Below are positions 31,110 to 41,754 of a stretch of 64,000 bases of DNA, piece after piece. The notes below the pieces were generated by a model that was not told the DNA's origin, ran no database searches, and saw only the letters and a program-made list of their open reading frames with translations. The DNA lies in NCBI RefSeq assembly GCF_029854215.1, contig NZ_CP122961.1, positions 2,356,001 through 2,420,000 of the forward strand. Reading direction: 5' to 3'. Positions within the stretch are counted from its first letter, which is position 1. Each line of letters opens with the position of its first letter. The position numbers were made by a program, and so were the translations under genes. Source of the stretch: Halomonas alkaliantarctica. GTDB taxonomy: Bacteria > Pseudomonadota > Gammaproteobacteria > Pseudomonadales > Halomonadaceae.

Positions 31110-33733
31110 TTACGCTTGTCCTCCACATGCCATTTACCGGCATCAAACATTGCCTTCCAGCCGGTGGCCTTGCCCTCTTCGTCGGTCATCACGTACTGCT
31201 CTTTACTCTTACGCGAGTAGCGGATTTGGGCCGGACGACCATCCGGATCTTCACTCGGCGCTTTAAGAATGAAGTGATACTTCTCGGGCAGCTCATCGGC
31301 ATGCGCTTTTAGCTCTTTCACTAGCGGCGGCCGTGTTTCGCGATTTTTAGGGAACTTGCTAGCGGCCAAAAACAGTCCGCTTGCTCCGTCACGCAGCACG
31401 TAATGGTCGTCAACTTTTTGACAGGCCAGTTCCGGCATCGGAATGGGATCCATTTTTGGCGGCGCCACTTCGCCACTTTTCAATAGTTTACGCGTATTTT
31501 TACACTCGCTATTGGTACAGCCAAAATACTTGCCAAAGCGGCCTGATTTCAGTTGCATCTCAGAGCCGCACTTGTCGCACTCGATGATCGGCCCGTCGTA
31601 GCCCTTGATCTTGAATTTGCCACTTTCTACTTCGTGGCCGTCACAGTCGGGGCTGTTGCCACAGATGTGCAGCTTACGCGTTTCATCGATCAGGTAGTTG
31701 TCCATCGCCGTGCCACACTTGGGGCAGCGGCGCTTGGCACGCAGTGCATTGGTTTCAGCCTCATCGCCCGCGTCTTCGGCCACCGCCTCTTCACCGGGAA
31801 TCAGATCAATGGTGGTTTTGCAGCGCTCTTTAGGCGGTAAATTGTAGCCACTACAGCCCAGAAAAACCCCGGTGGAAGCGGTGCGAATCTGCATATGACG
31901 GCCACAGCTTGGGCAATCGATATCCGTCGGTACTGGCTGATTGGGGCGCATGCCATCTTCACTCTCCGCCTTGGCCAGCTCTTCACGGAACTCGCCATAG
32001 AAGGCATCCAGCAGCGCCTGCCAGTTGCGTTCGCCTTCAGCGACTTCATCCAGGCTATCTTCCATGCGTGCGGTGAACGAGAAGTCCATCAAATCAGGGA
32101 AGGACTCTTTCAACCGCTCGGTGACGATATCGCCTAGTTTTTCAGCGTAGAAGCGGCGGTTTTCCAATTTCACATAGCCGCGATCCTGGATCGTCGAGAT
32201 GATTGAAGCGTAGGTGGACGGTCGGCCAATCCCCTGCTTCTCAAGCTCTTTAACCAAGCTTGCTTCCGTGTAGCGTGGCGCGGGCTTGGTAAAGTGCTGC
32301 TGAGGATCAAGCGCCTCCAACGCCATCGGCGTGCCTTTTGGCAAGTCAGGCAAGGTCTGATCTTCATTTTTACCACTAGGCTTCATCACCCGAGTATAAC
32401 CATCAAACTTCAGCACACGCCCTTTTGCACGTAGCTCGTAGCCATCGACTTCCACATTTAGGGTGCTTGAAAGGTACTCTGCGGGGGTCATTTGGCAGGC
32501 CACAAACTGACGCCAGATCAGCTCATATAGGCGCTCGGCATCCCGTTCCATACCGGCCAAGTCGGACGCCTTGCGCTCGACGCTGGAGGGGCGAATCGCT
32601 TCGTGGGCCTCTTGGGCACTCTCTTTGCTGCTGTAACGATTGGGTGCTTCTGGCAGGTAGCGTTCTCCGAACTCTTCACCGATATAGCTACGTACGCTCT
32701 CAACCGCATCTTTCGACAAGTTGGTGGAGTCGGTACGCATATAGGTGATGTAACCCGCCTCATAAAGGCGCTGGGCCATGGTCATGGTTTTCTTAACAGA
32801 AAAACCTAACCGGCCACTCGCCGCTTGCTGCAGCGTAGAGGTAATAAAGGGTGCCGTGGGCTTTGAACTGGTGGGCTTATCTTCCCGAGAGGTAATCGCG
32901 AGATTGGCTTTTCTAAGCTGTTCAATGCGCGCCAGGGTATCTTTTTCAGACGTGGGCCTAAAGGCTTTGCCATCCTGACGGACCAGGGCAAAACGCACCA
33001 ATTCGCCCTCGGGAGAGGCTAAATCCGCATGCACATCCCAGAACTCTTCAGGAATAAAAGCGCGTATTTCACGCTCGCGTTCGACAATCAGGCGTACAGC
33101 GACTGACTGCACGCGACCAGCCGACAGCCCTCGGGCCACTTTCGCCCACAGTAGAGGGGAAAGCATAAAGCCCACAACGCGATCTAGGAATCGCCTTGCC
33201 TGCTGCGCTTCTACTCGCGGGATATTCAGCGCGCCAGGCGCCTTGAAGGCGTCCTGAATCGCGTTTTTGGTAATTTCGTTGAACACCACGCGTTTGTAGC
33301 GGCTGTCATCACCACCAATGGTCTCGCGCAGGTGCCACGCAATGGCTTCCCCTTCGCGGTCCAAATCCGTTGCGAGATACACAGCGTCAGCTTTCTCAGC
33401 CAGCTTCTTTAGTTCAGCAACGACTTTCTCTTTTCCAGGTAGCACCTCATAGCGGGCTTCCCAGCCGTTATTGGGGTCAATCCCCATCCGCCGAATTAGC
33501 TGATCTTGGCTTTTACGCTTTTTATACTCCACCTTCTCTTCCGCCGACATCTTGCGTGTCGCTGCGGCCTGGCGCGCGCGCTCCTTGGGGTCGGAGGCTG
33601 CCTTACCTGAGCCGCTGGTCGGCAGGTCACGAATGTGACCCACGCTCGACTTCACGATGAAATCGTTGCCGAGATATTTGTTAATCGTCTTCGCTTTAGC
33701 TGGCGACTCGACGATGACCAGTGACTTGCCCAT
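31106..33733 (-). CDS. topA: DNA topoisomerase I
   Basis: An 875-aa type IA enzyme that relaxes negative supercoils. The Toprim domain is at the N-terminus ([20 protein letters not shown]; acidic DxDxD in [19 protein letters not shown]). The active-site Tyr lies in [15 protein letters not shown] near residue 330. At the C-terminus are three zinc-ribbon modules with CxxC pairs (CPSCG...CSGYN, CPKCG...CGNSPDC, CDKCG...CTNSEC), then a C-terminal tail. The length is close to E. coli TopA (865). The upstream 310 bp hold its promoter and the terminator of the next gene. Confidence 0.98.
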   Translation of the reverse strand: MGKSLVIVESPAKAKTINKYLGNDFIVKSSVGHIRDLPTSGSGKAASDPKERARQAAATRKMSAEEKVEYKKRKSQDQLIRRMGIDPNNGWEARYEVLPGKEKVVAELKKLAEKADAVYLATDLDREGEAIAWHLRETIGGDDSRYKRVVFNEITKNAIQDAFKAPGALNIPRVEAQQARRFLDRVVGFMLSPLLWAKVARGLSAGRVQSVAVRLIVEREREIRAFIPEEFWDVHADLASPEGELVRFALVRQDGKAFRPTSEKDTLARIEQLRKANLAITSREDKPTSSKPTAPFITSTLQQAASGRLGFSVKKTMTMAQRLYEAGYITYMRTDSTNLSKDAVESVRSYIGEEFGERYLPEAPNRYSSKESAQEAHEAIRPSSVERKASDLAGMERDAERLYELIWRQFVACQMTPAEYLSSTLNVEVDGYELRAKGRVLKFDGYTRVMKPSGKNEDQTLPDLPKGTPMALEALDPQQHFTKPAPRYTEASLVKELEKQGIGRPSTYASIISTIQDRGYVKLENRRFYAEKLGDIVTERLKESFPDLMDFSFTARMEDSLDEVAEGERNWQALLDAFYGEFREELAKAESEDGMRPNQPVPTDIDCPSCGRHMQIRTASTGVFLGCSGYNLPPKERCKTTIDLIPGEEAVAEDAGDEAETNALRAKRRCPKCGTAMDNYLIDETRKLHICGNSPDCDGHEVESGKFKIKGYDGPIIECDKCGSEMQLKSGRFGKYFGCTNSECKNTRKLLKSGEVAPPKMDPIPMPELACQKVDDHYVLRDGASGLFLAASKFPKNRETRPPLVKELKAHADELPEKYHFILKAPSEDPDGRPAQIRYSRKSKEQYVMTDEEGKATGWKAMFDAGKWHVEDKRK

Positions 33734-34046
33734 AGTGCTCCACTTTCCTAATGCACGGGCTGTCCAGCGCGTGCTCTGAATTCGGTGCCGTATCGACGGG
33801 ATGAAACCGCCCGATAAAAAGATACGGATGAAAAAATGCGCCTACCCTACCCCAGCCCTTAGCTAAGCGCCAGTGGCAACCAAGTCGTAGGATGAATCCG
33901 TAGATTTCAGACAACCAAGGTTATATTTCAGATAAATAGTAGCTAGACACTAGACTGCCACCAGCATTACAGCAACCCAAAAGGCATTAAGACAAACAAA
34001 ACGCCCCCACCAAATAGGCGGGGGCGCGGTCAGCTAAGGTACTGTT
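33734..34046. other. Intergenic region between topA and the DUF3141 gene
   Basis: About 310 bp with no convincing gene. It must hold the topA promoter (- strand) and it contains the DUF3141 terminator (33994-34026). Small frames here lack ribosome binding sites and protein-like composition. Confidence 0.6.
33994..34026 (-). terminator. Terminator of the DUF3141 gene
   Basis: On the - strand CGCCCCCGCC, loop TATTT, GGTGGGGGCG, followed by TTTTGTTTG. One base pair in the stem is a C-T mismatch or slip; otherwise it is GC-rich and well formed. Confidence 0.88.
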
Positions 34047-36677
34047 CTAGCGTTTAGGCGGCGTCTTTTTGCCCTTCGAAGTGCTAGCGGGTTTAGCCGC
34101 TGGCTCACTGACCGGTTCGTTAGTCGCAGCCGATTTTGGCGCCGACTCCTCGGCCACGGGCTTATCCTCGAGCACGGGCTTACCCTCGGCCAAAGGCTTA
34201 TCCTTGGCCACTGGTGCAGCCTTAGCAGCTTGCGTCGCGGGCGGCTTAGCCGTATCAGATGCTGGTGCAGGACTAGCTTTTTCAGCGGCCTTGGCTTGAG
34301 CAGGCACTGCTTCAACGCTTGACGCCGATGTCTTCGCAGCAGCGGGCCTAGCCTTCGCAACCGATTTTCTGGCTGCGGGTTTGTTCGCTGCCGGCTTGCT
34401 CTCTACAGGCTTGCTGGGCCTTGCCTTATCAAACAGCGCTTTAACCTGATTAAAGCGATCAGCAGTATGCTCTGACAGATCGCCACTAGCAGCAAACACG
34501 TGCTCAAGGTGGCTTATATAGCCATCAATATCTTCATTGCTGCTACCTGTGAGCAAATCAGGCAATGAGTTCAACGCCAGTTCGCGATCCAGCTTTAAGA
34601 TAAAGAACTGCTCGCGCACCAGACGTTTAAATTCACTGAGTTTAATGCCGGGTTCAAGCTCCGCGCGTGATGCGCGTAGCCGCTTAAAGTTACGCTCATC
34701 CGTGGCTGGGGCACCACCTAGCACGTAGATCAGCGAACGCATAACCGCTTCATGGGCACCACCTTGAGCAATTTTCTTGAGCAGCTCTTCCTGGCGCTGT
34801 TCAATAAAGCGGCGGTGCTCGGGCTCTGCCCCTGGGCGGCGGCGATGAACATGGGCGTCCCCATACAGGCCAACCGCGGCTTGTAACAGTGGCTGCCCGT
34901 AGATATCCATGAACATTTTTTCTGTACTGCTATCGCGTAAATCGCGCATCGCGTTGAGACTCGCCACCAGTTGATCCGACCCCATCGTTTCAAACGCTTT
35001 AAACAGGTTGTCGTGTGACACTGGGTGACGATCTTTACGCACCGCTTCCGCCATCACTGGGAGCGGCACTGAAAGCGGGTTGCGGTCAGAAAGCAGTTTG
35101 TAGCCCAATCGGATCGGGTGCATACGCCGAATAAAGCGGGCAGACTCTGGGGTCATGATGGCTTTTATCCAGGGCTGCATAAAGAGCCTGTACAAACCCA
35201 AATTGATTTCCGAGATCCGTGCCACTGTGGCAAAGCGACGATCGTCTTCAGGCTTGTGCATCACAGCCTGATCTAACTCTTCAAAGTTACGCGGCATAAA
35301 TTCGAGCAGGTAGTCACGCTCAAATAGATCAGCATCTTCGCCTTTTTCGGCCGGGGATATGGCGGTTTCATAAAGCCCTGGCGGTAGTACGTCGATGTAA
35401 TCCATATTGGCTGTGAATTCGGTATGCTCTTTTCGCGACACGCTGCCAGAAACAAAAATACCTAGGTGGCCGGTAGTATCGTGCTGGCAATAAACGATAG
35501 TTTGCTCGTTCGCGATAATATCATCGGTGTTTTCATATAAATCACGTATCCAGCCCAATGCTTGGGGCGGCGGCGTAATATCGTCGCCACGCGAGCAGAA
35601 AACGACTATTGGCGAGCGCACATTGCGCAGGTCGATTCGGCGCCCATCATGGGTGACCAACTGCGCGGTAGAGAGTCGATTGCCAACAAACAGGTTATCG
35701 ACAATATACTGAATCTCTTCACCGCCCAATACGACGTGCCCTCCCCACCAGCGTTCAAAATCGAGGTATCGGCCGGCTTCCGTATCGATGTTGTCGTAAA
35801 GGTGATACTGCTTTTTCCAGTAGGTATTAGCCGGATTGAGGCGCTCAAAGTTCTGTACCAACCACGCTCCGTCAAACAAGCCATCGCCAATATCGCTAGT
35901 GAGCGCCGTAATCCAACTGCCACCCACCATACCGCCGGTGTAACGCATCGGGGCTTTGCCGTGCTCACCTGCCCAGTAAGAGAGCGGCGCACCGGCAATC
36001 AGGATTGGCCCAAAAACATCCGGCTCTAAGGCTGCCGCCATCATGATTTGCCAGCCCGCCTGACAATTGCCTACGACCATCGGCTTTTCGGTGGTTTCGG
36101 GATGAAGTTCAATCACATGACGAAGGAACGCAACTTCCGACTCAACCACATCCTCGACGGTTTGACCCGGCTCAGGAAACGGCAAAAAACCAATAAAATA
36201 GCAGGGGTGCCCCGCTTTAAGCGCTACGCCCAACTCACTGTCCGGCTTAAAGCCACCAATCCCTGGCCCATGCCCGGCACGCGGGTCTACCACTACAAAA
36301 GGGCGCATTTCTGGATCAGTTGCCGTCCCTTCGTGGGGCAGCACGCGCAGCAACTCATAGTTGGTTGGCCGCGGTAGCGACCGCCCATCCATCAGCACTT
36401 CGGTATCAAAACCCAATACGCTGGGCTTTGTTTTCTCCATATGCTCAAGGTACTGATTGCCACGTTCACGCATAACGTCAAGATAAAGAACGCTGCGTTC
36501 AACGCTATCGCGCCAGTAATCAAAGGCGGCACGCCCAAACCCGAACGGGTCGATAAAAGACGTGATCGCCTCGCTGCCTGGCACGTTTGTGGAACCATTT
36601 TGTTGCTTTAGCCATGCGCCGACAAAAGCGTTGGCAGGAAACAAAGGATTGGCGAGTGGGTTGGCAAGAAAGTTCAT
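34047..36677 (-). CDS. DUF3141 PHA-synthase-like alpha/beta hydrolase with basic Ala/Pro/Lys tail
   Basis: An 876-aa protein. Residues about 90-420 form an alpha/beta-hydrolase core: PFVVVDPRAGHGPGIGGF, then MVVGNCQAGWQIMMAA with a G-x-C-x-G elbow as in PHA synthases (Cys in place of Ser), an Asp in SRGDDITPPPQALG, and a His in CQHDTTGHLGIF. A helical region to about 720 follows. The last ~150 residues are low complexity (AAKPA, KPAANK, KPVAE repeats), like the histone-H1-like tails of phasin-type proteins. This matches DUF3141 proteins, whose reaction is not firmly established. I start at ATG 36677 (MNFLANP), preceded by GGGAGA. The gene stands alone between topA and lipA. Confidence 0.88.
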   Translation of the reverse strand: MNFLANPLANPLFPANAFVGAWLKQQNGSTNVPGSEAITSFIDPFGFGRAAFDYWRDSVERSVLYLDVMRERGNQYLEHMEKTKPSVLGFDTEVLMDGRSLPRPTNYELLRVLPHEGTATDPEMRPFVVVDPRAGHGPGIGGFKPDSELGVALKAGHPCYFIGFLPFPEPGQTVEDVVESEVAFLRHVIELHPETTEKPMVVGNCQAGWQIMMAAALEPDVFGPILIAGAPLSYWAGEHGKAPMRYTGGMVGGSWITALTSDIGDGLFDGAWLVQNFERLNPANTYWKKQYHLYDNIDTEAGRYLDFERWWGGHVVLGGEEIQYIVDNLFVGNRLSTAQLVTHDGRRIDLRNVRSPIVVFCSRGDDITPPPQALGWIRDLYENTDDIIANEQTIVYCQHDTTGHLGIFVSGSVSRKEHTEFTANMDYIDVLPPGLYETAISPAEKGEDADLFERDYLLEFMPRNFEELDQAVMHKPEDDRRFATVARISEINLGLYRLFMQPWIKAIMTPESARFIRRMHPIRLGYKLLSDRNPLSVPLPVMAEAVRKDRHPVSHDNLFKAFETMGSDQLVASLNAMRDLRDSSTEKMFMDIYGQPLLQAAVGLYGDAHVHRRRPGAEPEHRRFIEQRQEELLKKIAQGGAHEAVMRSLIYVLGGAPATDERNFKRLRASRAELEPGIKLSEFKRLVREQFFILKLDRELALNSLPDLLTGSSNEDIDGYISHLEHVFAASGDLSEHTADRFNQVKALFDKARPSKPVESKPAANKPAARKSVAKARPAAAKTSASSVEAVPAQAKAAEKASPAPASDTAKPPATQAAKAAPVAKDKPLAEGKPVLEDKPVAEESAPKSAATNEPVSEPAAKPASTSKGKKTPPKR

Positions 36678-37197
36678 AGGGTCTCCCATAGGGTTGGTGC
36701 ATCGGCACCAGACCCGACAACAAAGATGCTGCAATGCAATATAGTTTAGGCCACTACGTCCGCGGCGTCGATCTTTAACCCTGATAATTACGCCTTATGC
36801 GACTAATTACCTCCTGTTTAGGCAGTGTCGAAGATTCAGTGTTAGCATGCTTTGTCCTGGCGATGAAGCCTGATTTTGGTATTAACCCTTACGGTACAAG
36901 GGTGTCCACTGCGAGGTTGCTATGTCGTCCCCTAATCTGCTCCATCGCCGCCATTTTCAAGCCTCCTCCAGCCCCTTGACCAGCCACGGTGTAGCCTGTT
37001 TACCGATACTTTCACCCTGAAGGCGAGTAGTGGCTTACGGTGTCTTGTTAATAGCGAGATATGTTACATTAGTGGTAACTAGCACGATAAAATGTCGTGC
37101 ATACTTCGTATTAATTAGCTTTCAATTGGCAGGCTTTGAACGGGGTTAAACCCTTTTATACCTTCGGCCTACCGCACAGAAGAGAGGCTCTGTCCCT
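36678..37197. other. Divergent regulatory region between the DUF3141 gene and lipA
   Basis: About 520 bp with no persuasive gene. Two adjacent inverted repeats lie at 37063-37079 (GTTAC/GTAAC) and 37082-37100 (GCACGA/TCGTGC). A possible lipA promoter, TTGAAC then TATACC about 15 bp later, lies at about 37135-37161. A 31-codon frame with GAGG upstream begins near 36921 but has no recognisable content. Confidence 0.5.
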
Positions 37198-38262
37198 ATG
37201 AGCAATAACCCCTCGCAGCGCGTGTCCAGCGGTGAAAAATACCGTAACGAGCATGGCATGTCGGTGATCAAGGATGGCATGAAGCAGCGCAAAGCGCAGC
37301 CAGAGGCCCCTTCTGTTGAGCTTGAGCGAAAACCCAAGTGGTTACGGGCACAAATCCCCGGCGGTGAGCGTTTTGAGGCGGTCAAGAAAAACGTCGCCAC
37401 CCATCGACTAAGCACCGTTTGTGCCGAATCCCACTGCCCCAATATGGGCGAGTGCTGGAGCAACGGTACAGCCACTATCATGCTAATGGGCTCGGTATGC
37501 ACCCGCGCCTGTCGATTCTGCGCGGTAGACACCGGCAACCCCCAAGGCTGGCTAGACCACGAAGAGCCCGAAAACACAGCCAAATCCGTAGAGCTTATGG
37601 GTCTGCGTTATATCGTACTGACGTCAGTCGACCGTGACGACCTTGACGATGGCGGCGCAACTCACTACGCCAACTGCATTCGCGCGATCAAAGCACGCAC
37701 CCCCGAAGTAGTAGTGGAAGCTTTGACGCCAGACTTCGATGGTGAGCTTGCCGCTATCGAACGCGTCGTCGACTCTGGTCTGCAAGTATTTGCCCAGAAC
37801 GTGGAAACCGTGGAGCGGCTGACAGGCCGCGTGCGAGACCGTCGGGCAGGTTATCGTAAAACCCTTGATGTCCTCGCCCATGCCAAGCGCTACCGCCCAG
37901 ATATCATCACCAAAACCAGCCTGATGCTGGGCTTGGGTGAAACCGATGAAGAGATTTTGCAAACGTTTGACGATCTGCGTGAGATTGGTGTCGATATTGT
38001 CACGCTAGGCCAATACCTACGCCCCACCAAAAATCACCTGTCGGTGGAGCGCTGGGTAACGCCTGAAGAGTTTGATCGCTACCGCGTGATTGGACTGGAA
38101 AAAGGCTTTATGGAAGTGCCTTCTGGACCGCTGGTGCGTTCGAGTTACCGCGCCGATCGCGTGTTTGAGAAAAACAATCTGGGGCTCGCCTCACCTGCCG
38201 CGGTTCCCGGCCAGGAACAGGAAGCAAACCCCAATATTATTCCAGCGTTCAACGTCGGATAA
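37198..38262 (+). CDS. lipA: Lipoyl synthase
   Basis: A 354-aa radical SAM enzyme that inserts two sulfurs into the octanoyl group bound to lipoate-dependent enzymes. The auxiliary cluster Cys are 75, 80 and 86 ([15 protein letters not shown]), and the radical SAM cluster Cys are 101, 105 and 108 (CTRACRFC). The C-terminal RSSYRAD holds the conserved Ser ligand of the auxiliary cluster. The N-terminal 45 residues are charged and variable. AGAGAGG precedes the ATG. It is convergent with lipB, its pathway partner. Confidence 0.98.
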   Translation: MSNNPSQRVSSGEKYRNEHGMSVIKDGMKQRKAQPEAPSVELERKPKWLRAQIPGGERFEAVKKNVATHRLSTVCAESHCPNMGECWSNGTATIMLMGSVCTRACRFCAVDTGNPQGWLDHEEPENTAKSVELMGLRYIVLTSVDRDDLDDGGATHYANCIRAIKARTPEVVVEALTPDFDGELAAIERVVDSGLQVFAQNVETVERLTGRVRDRRAGYRKTLDVLAHAKRYRPDIITKTSLMLGLGETDEEILQTFDDLREIGVDIVTLGQYLRPTKNHLSVERWVTPEEFDRYRVIGLEKGFMEVPSGPLVRSSYRADRVFEKNNLGLASPAAVPGQEQEANPNIIPAFNVG

Positions 38263-38281
38263 GCCTGAATCAAGCGCTATA

Positions 38282-38325
38282 CGGGGCTTACTGCTACTGA
38301 GTTGGCTTTAAGCCCCGCTTTATGA
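38282..38325 (+). terminator. Possible lipA terminator
   Basis: CGGGGCTTA pairs with TAAGCCCCG across a loop of about 18 bases, followed by CTTTATG. The long loop and short T run make it a weak candidate. A second short palindrome, AAACCGGTTTTTT, follows at about 38333-38347 and may contribute. Confidence 0.4.
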
Positions 38326-38365
38326 GCCCCGTTTAAACCGGTTTTTTAAAACAATGGCCCAGTTT

Positions 38366-39034
38366 TCATAGCGGCGATTGATCAACACTAACCAATTCGC
38401 GATTTAGCCGTTTGGCCAGCGCTTCGGCCAACTGCTCACCTACCCGATGATCGCTTGGCAACGTCACCAATTCAGCCAACTTCACCATAGGCATACCCGC
38501 ATAGCCGCAGGGGTTAATGCGCAAAAAAGGCGCTAAGTCACCATCTACATTTAACGCCACGCCGTGAAAGCTTGCCCCGCGCCGAATACGTAGGCCGAGT
38601 GAAGCAATCTTCGCCTCACCCGTTTCTGTCATCACATAAACACCGGGGGCATCGGGCCGAGCTCGGGCACTTACACCGTAGCTATTCAAAACGTCAATCA
38701 CGGCATTTTCCAGCGCAGTAACTAAATCGCGCACGCCAATTTTGCTCCGCCGCACATCCAGCAGCGGGTACAGCACGACCTGCCCCGGCCCGTGATAAGT
38801 GACCTGGCCTCCCCGATCAACGTGCACCACAGGGATATCACCGGGCAGTAACAAATGCTCAGGTTTGCCAGCCTGCCCTTGGGTAAACACCGGATCATGC
38901 TCGACCAACCAAAACTGATCTGGGGTTTGTGCATCCCGTGTATCGGTCAGGGCGCGCATAGCCTCCCAAACCGGCAGGTAGGCTTGATGTCCCAAATCGT
39001 GCAACTCAATCGGCACGGCATTATCCACGTTCAC
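38366..39034 (-). CDS. lipB: Octanoyl-ACP:protein N-octanoyltransferase
   Basis: A 222-aa enzyme that transfers octanoate from acyl carrier protein to lipoyl domains, the step before LipA. Hallmarks are [20 protein letters not shown] near residue 75, the catalytic Lys in [10 protein letters not shown], and the catalytic Cys in [10 protein letters not shown]. It overlaps ybeD by four bases, so the two are coupled. Confidence 0.97.
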   Translation of the reverse strand: MNVDNAVPIELHDLGHQAYLPVWEAMRALTDTRDAQTPDQFWLVEHDPVFTQGQAGKPEHLLLPGDIPVVHVDRGGQVTYHGPGQVVLYPLLDVRRSKIGVRDLVTALENAVIDVLNSYGVSARARPDAPGVYVMTETGEAKIASLGLRIRRGASFHGVALNVDGDLAPFLRINPCGYAGMPMVKLAELVTLPSDHRVGEQLAEALAKRLNRELVSVDQSPL

Positions 39035-39342
39035 ACCACCATATGCACACGGCCGGTGGCCTTGAGCTCCTCAAACAGCTCTTTAATATGCTGCTCTCCG
39101 GACGCCCTAATTACCACACGCACCGATTGAAAACGACCGTTGCGGCTGTCAACCACCTGCATGGTCGTCGCATCAAAATCAGGGGCATGGCGCACAATCA
39201 CCTGACATACACAGGCAGGAAAGTCCTCGGCGGCATCACCGACGACTTTTAACGAGTAATCACAAGGAAAAGTGATTTTAGGCGGCTCTTGCACCGCCGG
39301 TTGGCGTAAATCACGCAACCCTTGAGGAGCACCTTTTTTCAT
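39031..39342 (-). CDS. ybeD: YbeD-like DUF493 protein
   Basis: A 103-aa cytosolic protein of the DUF493 family, which has an ACT-like alpha/beta fold. Landmarks are [19 protein letters not shown] and [21 protein letters not shown]. It lies between dacA and lipB as in E. coli. Function is not settled, though regulation of lipoate metabolism has been proposed. I start at ATG 39342 (MKKGAPQG) over a TTG six codons upstream. Confidence 0.9.
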   Translation of the reverse strand: MKKGAPQGLRDLRQPAVQEPPKITFPCDYSLKVVGDAAEDFPACVCQVIVRHAPDFDATTMQVVDSRNGRFQSVRVVIRASGEQHIKELFEELKATGRVHMVV

Positions 39343-39454
39343 AACAAACCTATTTCGCAAAGACTGTATTTTAACAAAGACTGATTTTCACAAAGACTAG
39401 GCTCATTACAGATATACGCTAGAGCCAATCAACCTACCGGTCGTAAGGCTATAA

Positions 39455-40669
39455 TTAATCCGTAAAATTACTAATCAGATTACTAAAGAAGCGCTGCACT
39501 TGATCGAACAAGCGTTTAAAGAGTCCACCCTCTTCGATGTTTTCCAGCGCCACTAGGCGGCGTTCACCGACCACTTCGTCACCCAAATGAACTTCCAGCG
39601 TCCCGACCTCATCGCCAATGGCAATCGGAGCCTGAAGGTCTGTGTCGAGGTTTAGCCGTGCGCGCAGCTCTTCGTTGCGGTTGCGCGGCAGCGTCATAAA
39701 GACCTCTTCATCAACACCGACGCGTAGCTCATTGATATCGCCACCCCAAACCCGCGGCGTTGCCAGCACGGCACCACGCTCATAGAGCTTCATGGTCTCA
39801 AAGAAGCGGAAACCGTAGCTAAGTAGCTTTTGGGTTTCCTGCGCGCGTGCTTCGTCAGAATTGGTGCCCATCACCACTGAAATCAAGCGCATATCTTCAC
39901 GCTTTGCCGATGACACTAGGCAGAAGCCTGCTTCTGTTGTCCAGCCAGTTTTCAGACCATCTACTGACGGGTCGCGCCACAACAAACGGTTACGGTTGGG
40001 CTGATCAATACCGCCATAAGAGAAAGTGCGCTGGGAGTAGATTTCGTAGTGGTCGGGGTAATCATTAATAATATGCCGGGATAACCGCGCAAGATCATGG
40101 GCCGTTGAGTAGTGATTTTCAGCCGGCAGCCCAGTAGCGTTCTGGAAATTGGTGTTATCCATGCCCAACCGCGTGGCATGCTGGTTCATCAGGTCGGCAA
40201 AGGGGGCCTCGCCACCCGCCAAATGCTCTGCCATGGCGACACTGGCATCGTTACCCGACACAATAATGATTCCATGAAGCAGGTTATCAACTGAAACCTG
40301 ATCACCTACCTCAATAAACATTTTCGAGCCGCCGGTACGCCAAGCGTTCTCACTAATATTAACCATATCAGTGAGCTTGATGGTGCCACGATTTAGCTCA
40401 CGCTCGACCAAGTAGGCGGTCATTAGTTTTGTCAAACTCGCCGGAGGCAGACGTTCATCGGAATTATGCTCGGCCAAGATACGGCCACTATTAGCATCCA
40501 ACAGAATCCACGAACTTGCCGCTAACTGAGGGGCTGAAGGAATAATGGTCTGCGGCTGCGGAACTGCTGGTTGCGGAACTGATTGGGCACTGGCAGGTAC
40601 GGCAACTGTGACCATGGCAGCAAAAAGGCACAGCCGTGCAGAACGACCAATGGATGTAAACACGTTCAT
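39455..40669 (-). CDS. dacA: D-alanyl-D-alanine carboxypeptidase (PBP5/6)
   Basis: A 404-aa periplasmic penicillin-binding protein that trims the terminal D-Ala of pentapeptides. It has a signal peptide to about residue 29 (VPASAQS), the active-site Ser 78 in PPASLTKLM (SxxK), SGNDASVAMAEH (SxN), and LKTGWTTEAG (KTG). A PBP5 C-terminal beta domain follows, then an amphipathic tail (KRLFDQVQRFFSNLISNF) that holds it to the inner membrane. It is followed by ybeD-lipB on the same strand with a 112-bp gap. Confidence 0.97.
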   Translation of the reverse strand: MNVFTSIGRSARLCLFAAMVTVAVPASAQSVPQPAVPQPQTIIPSAPQLAASSWILLDANSGRILAEHNSDERLPPASLTKLMTAYLVERELNRGTIKLTDMVNISENAWRTGGSKMFIEVGDQVSVDNLLHGIIIVSGNDASVAMAEHLAGGEAPFADLMNQHATRLGMDNTNFQNATGLPAENHYSTAHDLARLSRHIINDYPDHYEIYSQRTFSYGGIDQPNRNRLLWRDPSVDGLKTGWTTEAGFCLVSSAKREDMRLISVVMGTNSDEARAQETQKLLSYGFRFFETMKLYERGAVLATPRVWGGDINELRVGVDEEVFMTLPRNRNEELRARLNLDTDLQAPIAIGDEVGTLEVHLGDEVVGERRLVALENIEEGGLFKRLFDQVQRFFSNLISNFTD

Positions 40670-40764
40670 ACGATTGTCTCACTTAACTTGAAAGCTTACC
40701 TGCAAAGCTTGCTTGTAAAAACGGCGGCGCGTAAGACGCGCCACAAGGAATAATAGGGGGTGAA

Positions 40765-41754
40765 TTATCGCACAACAAAGACCTGGGGGAACCCTGCTTG
40801 GCGCAGTGTTTCTCGCGCCTGAGTCTCTTGCCCCGGCGTAATGGGCCCCACTTGGACACGATAAACGTCGGCGTCGCTCGTAATACGCACCGCATGGGGC
40901 TGTTCATGTTGTAAGCGCTGCTGTAACTGCTGAGCCCCTTCAGGATTACCTAGCGCCGCGATCTGTAGATACACTGCGTCACCTGTCTCACTCTGACTAG
41001 ACGGTGACTGCGAACCTGGCGATGCGGAAGCTGGTGCTGATGTTGATGCTACAGACACCTCTGGCGCAGTCGCTGCCTCCGCCCCCCTTGCCTGCGTGGA
41101 AATGTTACCGCCTCTGCCGCGCTCGGCGAGCCACTGCTCAGGATTGATCGCTTCAACTTTAACTGACCCGGTACCGTTCTCAAGAAAGCCCAAGCGTGAG
41201 GCTGCAGCGTAGGAGAGATCAATCTCCCGGTCGCTATGGAAGGGACCACGGTCATTTACCCTGACAATTACCGACTGCCCGTTATCTACATTGGTGACTC
41301 GCGCAAATGTGGGCAGAGGCAACGAACGGTGCGCCGCTGACATTTTATACATGTCGTAGATTTCACCGTTAGACGTCGCATAGCCATGAAATTTTTCGCC
41401 ATACCAGGAGGCCGTGCCACGTTTTTCATAGCCTGATGCATCAGGCAGTACGTGGTAGGTTTTACCCCATACTTCATAGCTAGAACGGTTTCCAGCACGG
41501 GACGGCTGCTCAATCCGAGGCTCGGCATCAGGCACCTTGGTAACGTCCGGCGGCTCAAGCGGATAGGCATCACCACTCATGGCATAGCGACCACCGCCGG
41601 TATTGGCTGACATCGAATCAGGGGCCGTCGTTGGCTGACTGGGGCTGGCGGGCGCGTCTACCCGTTGAGTGCCATTACTGGCACAGCCGCTGACCAGCAC
41701 TAACAAGGCGATTACGCCACTCGCTCGCCGGGTCATCGTCAGTTTTCTATTCAT
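40765..41754 (-). CDS. rlpA: Septal ring lytic transglycosylase RlpA
   Basis: A 329-aa outer-membrane lipoprotein with lipobox LVSGC (Cys 24). The double-psi beta-barrel domain, KRGTASWYGEKFHGYATSNG with RVNDRGPFHSDREIDLS, cuts naked glycan strands in pseudomonads. A C-terminal SPOR domain (VYLQIAALGNPEGAQQLQQR) targets septal peptidoglycan. A Ser/Ala/Thr-rich linker joins the two. Its start overlaps the mltB stop by four bases. Confidence 0.95.
   Translation of the reverse strand: MNRKLTMTRRASGVIALLVLVSGCASNGTQRVDAPASPSQPTTAPDSMSANTGGGRYAMSGDAYPLEPPDVTKVPDAEPRIEQPSRAGNRSSYEVWGKTYHVLPDASGYEKRGTASWYGEKFHGYATSNGEIYDMYKMSAAHRSLPLPTFARVTNVDNGQSVIVRVNDRGPFHSDREIDLSYAAASRLGFLENGTGSVKVEAINPEQWLAERGRGGNISTQARGAEAATAPEVSVASTSAPASASPGSQSPSSQSETGDAVYLQIAALGNPEGAQQLQQRLQHEQPHAVRITSDADVYRVQVGPITPGQETQARETLRQAGFPQVFVVR

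Noticed and set aside
36797..36979. A 60-codon frame ahead of lipA
   Set aside because: No ribosome binding site, Cys/Pro-rich random-looking composition, and no coupling with lipA.
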